Assembly (NCBI GenBank): GCA_030847615.1
Contig: JAUMIR010000001.1
Span: 254,203,187 to 254,267,186 of the forward strand
Reading direction: 5' to 3'
Length of the DNA: 64,000 nt
Source: Gambelia wislizenii
Lineage: Eukaryota; Chordata; Lepidosauria; Squamata; Crotaphytidae
The notes beneath the pieces are model-generated. The model did not search any database. It saw only the letters and a list, made by a program, of their open reading frames with translations, and had not been told where the DNA came from. Shown piece after piece: positions 48,001 through 60,000 of this stretch; positions within the stretch are counted from its first letter, which is position 1; each line of letters starts with the position of its first letter. Position numbers and translations under genes: made by a program.

Positions 48001-51000
48001 GGCCGGGGAGGCATCCACGGGGCCTCGGGTGGGTCTCCGGAGGCCCCGTGAAGGCCTTGAGAGGGAGGGGGAAGGCAGGGGAAAGCGACTATGGGGCCTC
48101 CGGAGGCCCCATGGTCGCTTTGGCAGGGGAGGGCAGTCATTATTCGTAGTTTTTTCACTTTCGTGGGGGTCTTGTTCCCGTAACTCCCGCGAATGTGAAG
48201 GGACGACTATACATAAAAACACAAAGTATCTGTTTAGAAGAACAAATAAATCCAGTACATATTAAAACAGTTTAAAATTCACAGTTTAAAAGTCATTTGG
48301 ATAGGCCTGCTGGAAGAGATTTGTCCTTAATACTCTTTTAAATTCAGATAGTATATGCATCTGTCGAATCTCTTCTGGCAGGCTGTTCCAGAGTCTAGGG
48401 CAGCTGAAGAAAATGTCCTCTGGGTGACACTGCCAACCTAATTCTGGCTGACTGAAGTAAATGTCTCCCAGAAGACCTAAGTGTACGGGGTAGATTATAT
48501 GGGAGAAAGATCCTGTAGGTAACCTGGACCCAAACCATGTAGGGTTTTAAAGGTAATAACAAACACTTTGTACCTTGCCCGGAAACTAATTGGCAGTCAG
48601 TGGAGTGGTTTTAAAATTGGTGTAATATGGGCACTCCTCAATGTACCAGTAACCAATCTGGCTACTATGTTTTGAACTAACTAAAGTTTCCAAACTTGGT
48701 ACAGAGGTAGCCCAATGTACAGCACATTGCAGAAGTCCAGCCTTGAGGTTACCAGTATGTGCACTACCATCTTTAGGTACTCCAACTCCAGAAATGTAGG
48801 GGACTGTACACAAGGTTACTTTCCACTCACTCAGACCAGAGCTCCATCTAACTCAGTACTGTTGAGATGGCCTGGCAGAAAGTCATTCTCAGCTCTAGGT
48901 GGAAATGCTGGGACAAAACCTGGGACCTTCTGCACACACAGCATATGTTCTCCCATTGAGCAGGAGTCTCTCTGTTTTATTCTGTTCTCTTGTTCATTTC
49001 CTGTGGAGCTGCTACTATTCCAGTACCACAGTGATTTCAGACTCATACAAAGGAGGGGGGAATCCCACCCCCCCTCACATGTAGATCCTGAAATGCAGCC
49101 TACTTACCGGTACCTTCTAGCCCAACCCCCAAAGATCACTGAACCTACATAGAGCAAAAGCAAAGGGTCCAGGGAATGTATGAGCTTGACAAGCAATGGG
49201 CAAAACAAGGCAAATGCACTTTGGCACATGGGCAACAGGATAGGTGAGATAATGTAGAATCTCCCACAGAGGAGGTGATGCTTCTAGAGGCCGAAATCAG
49301 TTTTAAGCCATTCAAACCACTGTCACCTCCACAGTCAAGAGACCTCTCCTTCCCTTCCATTTTTTCTTGAAGACTGGTTGGCATTAAAACTACTGTATTT
49401 AGGCGTGAAAGACACCAAAAACAAAACCTGTAGGAGCAAAGGAAGCTTGCACAATGCATAATCAAAAGAATTATCCATAGAGGTGTGTTTAATTGCTACA
49501 GTTTCTTTTTAAATACTGCTCTGGTTGGCTCTAAATGGTGAATGTATGTGACTCTTTTCTTCAAAGAAAGAAAAGTGTAAATCTTTAGAGGCCAGCGAAA
49601 TATTTTCATTTGCAGCATGAGAAGATGAATGCATTTTCTTATTTTGTTCCTCCCACCAGTCCTTCATGGACTGCAAGAAGCCTTAGGTACCCAAAGACCA
49701 CTAACAAGCGGTTATTCACATCATCAGAGCCCAAACAACCCATTGTTGGAACAAAATATTAACAAGGATCTCATTCCACTGATACCGATTACTTTCATAA
49801 TAGCTTATGAAAAGCCACAGGCAATACACTGATACTCCCATTTAGAACTTTTGGCTCTTTTCTGCATGTAGCTCACCATTTGATACACCCATTCAACTTG
49901 CCCTGCTTTAAGTTCTGGCTCTGAGTGGTTGTGGTTGTCATCATCATCATTTATTTATATACAGCCTTCAGTGTACATGGCTCTTCACAGAATAAAACAA
50001 CAAAACAGCAGCAATAGCAATAGCATTGATATTTCTATTCTGTTTATCAGTGCCAAAGCACGCCCTAAGTGGTTTACAATGTGTGTTAGCAAATTGCCCC
50101 CAACAAGCTGTGTACTCATTATACTGAGGTATGGAAGGACGGAAGGCTGAGCTAACCATGGAGCCCTTGGGATCAAACTCATAACATTGTGGCTTGCAAT
50201 ACTGGCATTTAACCACTCCGCCACCAGGGCTCCCAAAAGAGACAACCAGCCCTGACAAAGGTGTACAAGAAGGAATATAGGAAGAAAGGAGTAATATAGA
50301 TATAAAACCAGTACAATACAATAATAAAATAAGCTGTCCAAACACCAATATAAAAACTAATGCAATATAGTACAAGCTAACAAATACCTATAATCACAAT
50401 ACAGTAGTCCCTCCACATTCACGGGGGTTAGGGTCTCGAGACCCCTGGGAATGTGAAAAAAACGCGAATAAAGGCTGGAGAGGGCAGTGGGTGGGCGGGC
50501 GGGTGGGTGGATAGCCAGCCTCTCCCTGGCCTTCCCAAGGGGGCTCCGGGGCTTTGGAACCCCGGAGCCGCCCCGAGAAGGCTGGAGAGGGCGGCGGGCG
50601 GGCAGGCGGGAGGTTGGCCAGCCTCTCCCCGGCCTTCCCAAGGGGACTCTGGGGATTGACAGCCCCATAGCTGCTTCGGGAAGGTTGGGAGGGGTGGAGG
50701 GAGCATGGCAGAGAGGCTTTTCAGCCACCCCCCCCCAAAGCTGCGACAAGGCTTAGAAAGCTTCATCGCAGCTTTGGGAAGGGTGGGGGGGCTAAAATGC
50801 GCCTTTCCTACCAACTCCTCACTCTCCCGGGGCTTGGCTCTCCACCCCAAATGGAGCCAAGCCCCAGGAGAGTGGGGAGTTGAGTGCCTGGTTTGCTCAG
50901 CAAGCACTCCATTTAAATCGGCTCCTCTCCCTTGCGTGCGAGGGAGAGAAGCTGATTTAAATGGGATGCTTGCTGAGCAAACCGCGAATAATCAAAACCG

Positions 51001-54000
51001 CAAGAGTGAAAGCTGCGAACGTGGAGGGGCAACTGTATACAGTCAGACCCCTGTATCTGCGGAACCAATATTCGCAGTTTCAGCTATCCAAGGGATACAA
51101 AATAGAGGACACATACCATAGAGTTGCACTGGAGAATGCCTGAGAAAGGTATTCTCTCTAAGCATCTTCTAGGTTTTCCAACACAACTCTATGATATGTT
51201 TTTACCAGAAGTCCTTTATTTTAATAGAATTCGCTATTATCCATGATTTCTGGTATTCACAGTCAAGTCTGGGAACAATCCCTTCTGGATACAGGGGTCC
51301 AACAGTACAAGATTATGAGACTAAATTAAAAGAAGCCTAAAAGGAAAAGGCAATTGATGAAGAGACATCAACAGTGGTGTAACACGATCAAAATGAAGAG
51401 TCAAAAAGATCACCTCAGCAGCAGAATGTTGAACAGAAATCTGGGGACTAAGATTAGATAATAGTAAGACCGGTCAAAAGAAGATAATCAAGACATGATC
51501 AAGGTATGAACTAAAAAATCTTTACAGAGGAATTAGACAGAAAAGGTCCAATTCTGATAATATAACAAAAAAGAGACACGACTTTGTGTTTCCTTATTAT
51601 GCTCTTAATTTAATCCCAATTCATAGAATCATAGAATTGCAGAGTTGGAAGAGACCATGAGGGCCATCCAGTCCAACCCCCTGCCATGCAGGAAATCACG
51701 ATCAAAGCATCCCCGACAGATGGCCATCCAGCCTCTGTTTAAAGACCTCTAAGGAAGGAGACCCCACCACGCTCCGAGGGAGTGTGTTCCACTGCCGAAC
51801 AGCTCTTACTGTCAAAAAGTTCCTCCTAATGTTGAGGTGGAATCTCTGTTCCTGGAGCCTGCATCCATTGCTCCGTGTTCCAGTCTCTGGAGCAGCAGAA
51901 AACAAGCCTGCTCCATCCTCAGCCTGACATCCCTTCAAATACTTAAACAGGGCTATCATATTGCCTCTTAACTGTCTTTTTTCCAGGCTAAACATACCCA
52001 GCTCCCTAAGTCTCTCCTCATAAGGCATGGTTTCCAGACCTTTCACCATTTTAGTCAATTGGAAGAAAATTTTGCCATTTTTGAGCTGGAGAGCAGGCCC
52101 TCCCTCTACACACACACACACACACATGGAGGGTCTACTGAAGGCTAGCCTGAAGGCCAGGGGGAAAGACCAAGAGAATGCCAGAAACAGCCATCCGCCT
52201 ACAACCGTCCTCTCCGAATCACAGCTACCTTCCAATCAAGTATATCTAGTTAAAAGTGGGGTAGGGGTGTGGACACAATGTCACAGACACAATCCAAAAG
52301 GGCACTGAAAGAGAACTTTAGTGCAGTTCATTCTTTAGTCACTCTCAACATGAGGGAAGACTCTGCAGGCCCTGGGTCCATCCAATCAGTCCCTTAGAAA
52401 AGGAGCTTCTTTTCTTGCTAAATGCTCTATAGAGAGAACTCCTGTTGCTGAGCTGTGTGACTGCAAGCTTCAGTCCCAATGCAAACTGCGGGGGGGGGGG
52501 GGAGGAAGCATAGAATCATAGATCTGGAAGGGAACACAAGGGCCATCTAGTCCAATCCACTGCCATGCAGGAATACCCAACGCATGCATGTATACATATA
52601 ACATAATTGTCCCTCCATATCCATGGATTTAAGTATTGAAAACATTCTTTAAAAAATAATAATCCAAAAGGCAAACCTTGATTTTGCCATCTTATATAAG
52701 GGACACCATTTTGTTATGCCATTGCATATAACGGGACTTGAGTATTTACAGATTTTGGTATCCATGGGGGGTCCTGCAACCAAACCCCAGCGAATATGAA
52801 GGGACAACCGTACTGCATTTGCTAACATTCATCCCTTGTCTTCTCAACCCTTTGCCTTCTCAACCCTGCTTCTGTTGGCACTGTCCAAAATCCAGACTGT
52901 AAGGCACCTCAGGCAGCAAATTTGTGGGCAGCAAAATTTGGAACATAATGGAAAGTCTCACAAAGTGGGCTTTGTTTTGTTTTGTTTTACTTTGTATTTA
53001 TTGATTTACTGCCAGGGAAGTGGAGAGAGGTACTTCTGCAATTTTCTGCTTCATGACAATGGAACTGGATTGGACTATGCATCTTGACTTGGTTGATTTG
53101 ATGCTGCCAGGCAAAGGAAACGTGGCACCAAGGTCTGCAAGATGCTTTATCCATCCCACAGATGCAGCAAGAAATATGACTCCTTGTCCCTATGCTTCTA
53201 GATTTGAATGAGAAAACCTTTGGTCCTCCACTTCAGATGTTTTGGTCAACAACTCCAATCAGGCTCACCAAATATGGCCACTGGTGAGAGACTTTAGGAG
53301 TTGTAGTCAGAACATCGGCAGGCCAAAGAATTCCCATCATTGCCATAAGTAAAGGAGGTGAAGGGAGAGAAGATCTGTCCTTACATCTAGAGACATGCAT
53401 CTCCGTGGAGGGGATACAGTTATTTTATCTCCCTTTTTCAAAGCAGAATAGAGATGGGGGGGGGGACAAGAGGGAAAAAGTGTGTCATTCATGGCTCCCC
53501 TGTCACCGTGTTTCTAGGAAATACTGCAATGTCCTTTATCGCCCTTCCCACACAATACTTTGGCTAGGTCTCTGAAGCACAGCTGTACAGAAACTGTTTT
53601 TAAGTATTTCTAAAGACATCACCAACATCTCTTAAACACACACATATCTTGAAGCCACCTCTTTGAAAAACAAGGCTGCCTAAGGAATTTTATAACCTTT
53701 ATTTACACTTGAAAGGAAGAAATAAGAGAGTTGGAAGAGACCACAAAGGCCATCTAGTTCAACTCTCTGCCCTGCAGGAATACCCAATCAAAGCATTCCC
53801 AATAGATGGTCATCCAGCCTCTGTTAAAAAACCTCCAAAGAAGGAGACTCCACCATACTCCGAGGCAGTGTATTTCACTTCTGAACAGCTCTTACCGTCA
53901 GGAAGTTCCTCCTAATGTTTAGGTGGAATCCCTTTTCCTGTTGTTTGAGTCCACTGCTCCGTGTCCTAGTCGCTGGAGCAGCAGAAAACAAGCCTGCTCC

Positions 54001-57000
54001 ATCCTCAGTATGACATCCTTTCAAATATTTCAGCATGGCTATCATGTCACCTTTTAACCTTCTCTTCCCCAGGCTAAACATACCTGGCTCCCTAAGCCGC
54101 TTCTCATAGGGCATGGCTTCCAGACCTTTCACCATTTTGGTTGTCCTCCTCTGGAGACACTCCAGCTTGTCAGAAGAACAGATTTGTTAAATACAATGTT
54201 TTTTTAAAGAGAAGGAAATATCAGCAATAAGGTAACTTGCTTTGCAAGCCACAGCCACATCACTTGTAGCCTTGGGACTAGACTAAACCTTTTTCTCAGC
54301 TGCAAAATTGTTACAGTGCAGCCTCCTTCAAGTCATTGCCTTTCCAGGTTTCCACCGTGAAGCCTGTGCCTCTTGTCCACCTTTCATTCAGTGAACAACA
54401 GGTCTGTGAAACCTTCACTGCAGCAAATTTTAGAGGGGCAAGCTGGGTTCAGTCTGCTGTGGGCAGCAAAAACAGAGTGATCTAACGGTACCTTGAAGAA
54501 AATGGAAAGGATTGGTTGTGGGTACAGAATGATATAGTTTCAGGATTCTGTCAAAAGCCCCTTCTTTCTGTAGATTTGTGATCCACAGTATAAAATATAT
54601 GGCAACGTTATTCCCGTATCTACTGAAATGTCATTATCAATCATACTGCTGAAGGCTCATTCACCTGCTCAAAAGGGCAAACAAAATGATCAAGCAGCTA
54701 GAGCCCCTCCCCAGGAGGAAAGGTTACAATACTTGGGGCTGTTTCGTTTTGAAGAAAAAGGTGAGTAAGGGTGTATAAAGAGAGAGGTGTATAAAATTAT
54801 GCACAATGTGGAGAAAGGGGCATCTGGGTTTGAGTCTTGATTAGGACCACCAGACCAAAGTAAGTGGTGGTCTTAAAGACAGCCTAGATGAGACAAAAGC
54901 TATTGGTACAAAAGGTGGTTTACTGATGTTTTGAGGATGCACATAAGGCATGCTGGTCCTCTCTATCATGGTGTGCTCACAGGCTACTGGGGGAGTGTCC
55001 TTAGAAGCACTCCATGTCGTGTGTGTGAGAGAGAGAGAGAGAAAGAGAGAGAGCAAAAGTACATCCCCATCCCAGGATCAGGCCAAAGGTCAAAAGCAGA
55101 CCTTTAGATACAGTATCTCAACAAGGTAGTCAAAGAAATTTGTTATGACACAGAAACAAGTTCTTCTCTTCCTTCTAGAAAAGGGGCAGACAAAGTGTAG
55201 CCCCTGAACTGCAAGTGGTCCCCACGGCCATTTTGTTGCCTCCAGGGTGCGCCAGGGGTAAAAAAAAAAGTTTTGCAAAAAAGTTTAAAAAAATATTTTG
55301 CTCCAAAATGTCCCAAAATTAGTTCTAAGGGATGTGGAGGGCATTTCTACCACATTTTGGAGGCCCTTTGGACCGACCCCAGTGTCAAAACAATTTTTTA
55401 CAAAACGTTTCAAAAAAATCTTTTTGTCTCACAATGACCCAAAATGTCCATTAGGGGCTATTGCTTAAAACAATTTGTAAGCCACTCTGATAGCCTTGTG
55501 GCTGAAGAGTGGGGTATAAATAACTAAATATTAGGGGCCCAGGAAGGCCCAAAACATGGTGAGAAGCTCCCCATGTCTCCTCAAGGGTATTTGGGGGCTA
55601 AAAAAACCACCACTGACTATTTATTTATTTATTTATTTATTGCTGGAATAGGTACAGTGGGGTGTGTGTGTGAAGTCCTCCAAGGTCTCCTGGGAGGCTT
55701 AATGCAGGCCTCTAGCCTTCCTCATTTTCCCACCCTATTCTAGAAACATCAAAAAGGGGATTGAGCAAGATTCTCCATCCTGGCCCTTTTTCTCACAAGA
55801 AAGCTACAATCTCATTTTTACATCTACGAAAATGCCAAGCAAGTGTTACCTCTCCATAGTCTTGTCTCTGCAAAGCAAAAAAATAACTCTTCTGCACCTG
55901 TTGAAGACTGCGTCATAGCATCCTGTGCACAACCAAGTAGCCATGATTAGCAATCCTGATAACTAGGACCACACTCCTTCACAAGCAGATATGACTTTTT
56001 CTTTGTTCATGACAGAAGAGCTTCCCATCATTCAAATGAAGCTAAATGGTGGGAGATCCTGGAAGAGACAAAAGGAACTACTTCTTCAAACGATGTACAG
56101 CAAAGCTGTAGAATTCACTGCTAGAAGTTGTACTGATGCCCATAAACTTGAAATGTTTTGAAAATGGACTGGACAAATTTATGGAAGATGGGTCCATCCA
56201 CGTCTACTAGTCATGATGGTTATACATTCTAGTACCAGGGGCAGTGTGCCTCTCTATATCAGTTCCCGAGAAGCACAGATATTTTTCTGTGTTATTGTTG
56301 TTGTGCTCTAGTACTGCCTGTGGACTTTCCATGAAGCAACTGCGTAAACAGAATGCTAGGCTAGGATAGTTAGTCCCTTCATCAGAGCCAGCAGGGCTCT
56401 TTTCATGTTCTTAATGTGACATCTGTCATCACATATCATCCAGGTTGTTCTGCTAAGATGGAACTAGACTCTTTCTATCTAAAATAATAAAGACACAGAT
56501 CAGACAGTTTATGAAAAATGCAGAAAACAGTATGTGGTGGAGGGAAGCATTATGGTATCTGAATACTACAGAACAGGCTTTAAAGTTGCTATCTCTCTCT
56601 CTCTCTGGCTTCTCTTCGCAAACGAAGATTCAGGAAGGACTTATCCTGCGCTTTCTGCAAGTGCGCTGATGACTAAAAAGGCCAATCCAAGATAGACAAG
56701 TACGGTTGCAGAAAACACAGCAGAAGGTTTCCTTGGGTGATGTTTCCAGGTTGTAATTTTTTTCTGCGTTGTCGTTTCTCTTCAAGACTTGTTCGGCGTG
56801 AGTTCTCAAATAAGGCTGCAGCATTGTGGATAGTGTGTCTCCATGCCTCCCGATGTGAGGCCAGGGCGGACCATTGTTGGTGATCAATTTGGCCGAGCCT
56901 GAGGTGTTGTTTCAGGGAGTCCTTGTATCACTTTTTTGGAGCGCCCCTCTTAAGCTGACCCATGGCAAGTTCACCGTAGAATACTATTTTGGGGAGGCGA

Positions 57001-60000
57001 TGGTCCTCCATCCTAGAAACATGTCCTGCCCAGCGCAGCTGTGTTCTCAATATCATGGCCTCAATGCTGGTGATCCCTGCTTGATCAAGGACAGCAACAT
57101 TCGTCACATAGTCAGTCCAGTGTATATTTAGGATTGTGCATAAACAGCGCTGATGGAAGCGTTCGAGGAGTCGTAGGTGGTGGCGATAGGTGACCCACGT
57201 TTCAGACCCATAAAGGAGAATAGACAGTACAATGGCTCTATATACACTGATTTTTGTGTTTCGCCTCAGGTGTTTATTACTCCAGACTCTTTTGTAAAGT
57301 CTTCCAAATGCGCTGTATGCCTTTGCTAATCTGTGATCGATCTCTTTGTCAATCTTGGCACCTGAGAAGATGATGCTTCCCAGGTAGGTGAACTGCTGAA
57401 CGGACTTAAGCACAGAGTTGCTGATGGCAATGTGGGGATGGTGGTGTTCGTCCTGTGGTGCAGGCTGGTAAAGAACTTCTGTTTTCTTCAGGTTGACTTC
57501 CAGCCCAAACAGCTCTGCAGCTGTTGAGAAGCAGGATGTTAGGCGCTGCAGAGCTGCTTCTGTGTGGGCAACAAGGGCAGCATCATCAGCGAAGAGCAGC
57601 TCACGGACTAGATAGTTTAGAGTCTTAGTGCGAGCCCTCAGACGGCTTAAGTTAAACAAGCTGCCATCAGTACGGTAACGTATATAGATGCCGTCGTCTT
57701 CTTCGAGCTCTGCCGTAGTCCTTTGGAGCATCATGCTGAAGAAGATTGTAAATAAAGTTGGCGCAAGAACACAACCTTGCTTCACTCCATTAGTTATTAG
57801 AAAGCACTCTAAAAGAGCATCGCCATACCTGACTTGACCGCGCTGGCCCTCGTGTAGCAAGATAATCATTTTAAGGAATTTGGGGGGACATCCTAGTCTT
57901 TCCAGGATCTGCCACAGACCTTTCCTACTCACGGTGTTGAAGGCTTTGGTGAGGTCAACAAATATTACATAGAGACCCTTGTTCTGCTCTCTACATTTCT
58001 CTTGCAGTTGTCTAAGGGCAAATACCATATTTGTAGTATTCCTATTGGCTCTTAAGCCACATTGGCTTTCAGGAAGAAGTTCTTCTGCAATGGCAGGAAC
58101 TAATCTGTTCAGGAGTATCCTTGCAAGGATTTTTCCAGCAATAGAGAGCAGTGTTATGCCTCGATAGTTTGAGCAATCGGATTTTGCTCCTTTTTTTTCT
58201 TGTACAGGGTGATGACTGCATCTCGGAGATCTGATGGCATTTCCCCCTTTTCCCAGCAATTCACAAGGAGTTCGTGGAATTTATCATGGAGTACATGACC
58301 TCCGTGTTTCCAAACTTCAGGTGGGATTCTATCAATCCCAGCTGCCTTGCTATTTTTCAACTGCTGTATGGCCTTAAGGGTCTCTTCCAAAGTGGGAGCT
58401 ATTTCCAATTCATTTTTTTCATCGGTTTTTGTATCATATGTTGGATAGCTGAGCCTTGGACTACTCAGCTGGCACTAAAGAGACTTTGAAAGTGTTCAGC
58501 CCATCGATTCAGGATGGAGGCTTTATCAGTAATTAATGTTTGACCATCTGTACTGTATAAGGAGCTTTGGACCTGATAAGTAGGTCCAAACACTGCCTTA
58601 AGAGCTTCATAAAATCCTCTAGAATCCCCCAGATCTGCACAGCATTGTGTCTTTTCTGCTATATTGATCCACCACTTGTTCTGCATAGAATCATAGAATT
58701 GTAGAGTTGGAAGAGACCACGAGGGCCATCCAGTCCAGCCCCCTGCCACGCAGGAAATCTTGATCAAAGCATCCCCGACAGATGACAGGAGACCCCACCA
58801 CGCTCCAAGGGAGTGTGTTCCACTGCCGAACAGCTCTTACTATCAAAAAGTTCCTCCTAATGTTGAGGTGGAATCTCTGTTCCTGGAGCATGCATCCATT
58901 GCTCCGCGTTCCAGTCTCTGGAGCAGCAGAAAACAAGCCTGCTCCATCCTCAACGTGACACCCCTTCAAATACTTAAAGAGGGCTATCATATCGCCTCTT
59001 AACCGTCTTTTTTCCAGGCTAAACATATCCAGCTCCCTAAGTCTCTCCTCATAAGGCATGGTTTCCAGACCTTTCACCATTTTAGTTGCCCTTCTCTGGA
59101 CATGCTCCAATTTGTCAATATCCTTCCTGAATTGTGGTGCCCAGAACTGGACACAGTATTTTAGGTGAGGTCTGACCAAGGCAGAATAGAGTGGCACTAT
59201 TCTTATATGCATAGAGACTATACATGTCTCTGAGTTTTTGTTGAAGTTTACTACATGTGAGACGGAAAGCTGCTTTTCTTACATGGCAAGTTGGCTGGGC
59301 AAGGTATGCCTGGTGAGCAGTTCTCTTCTTTGCCAACAGCTCCTGGATCTCTTGGTTGTTTTCATCAAACCAGTCTTGATTTTTCTTATGGGAGAACCCG
59401 ACGGATTCTTCCTCAGACTGGAGGATACTGTTTTTGATATGTTGCCAAAGCACTGTAGGAGAAGGATCTATAGGATGGTCTTCAAGTTGTGTTTGCAGGT
59501 TTGCCTGGAAGTTGTCTCTCGTGGTAGCTTGTTGAAGATTGTTGACTTTGAGTTTCTTCTTTAACATGCCACCCCTCTTAGATTTGAACTTAAGATGAAG
59601 CTTTAGTTTACATCTGACGAGGCGATGATCTGTCTGGCATTCTGCACTGGGCATCACTCGAGTATGGCGGACATCACGAATGTTTTTCTGGCGGACTAGA
59701 ACATAGTCAATGAGGTGCCAATGTTTGGATCGGGGATGCATCCAGGTTGTCTTCAAGCTGTCTTTCTGCTGAAAGATAGTGTTTGTAATAGTCAGCTGTT
59801 GTTCTGCACAGAACTCTAGCAAGAGGCGTCCGTTATCATTGCAATTTCCAACACCATGCTTGCCTAAGACACCTTTCTAGGCTTCAGAGTTCTTTCCTAC
59901 TCTGGCATTGAAGTCACCAAGGATAATAATGTTATCTTCTACAGGGACTTTTTGTACGAGGTGGCGTAGATCTGTGTAGAATTTGTCTTTCTCTACAGGG

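Noticed and set aside
47565..48222. Open frames of 100-197 codons rich in Pro/Gly/Arg on both strands
   Set aside because: They are translations of the ~73-bp minisatellite inside a Tigger-like MITE. The unit repeats in DNA and every frame is open because of composition.
56928..58259. 443-codon ORF as a host gene
   Set aside because: It is the RT core of a LINE (FADD box, GVKQGC box) between an endonuclease and a zinc-finger-like tail.
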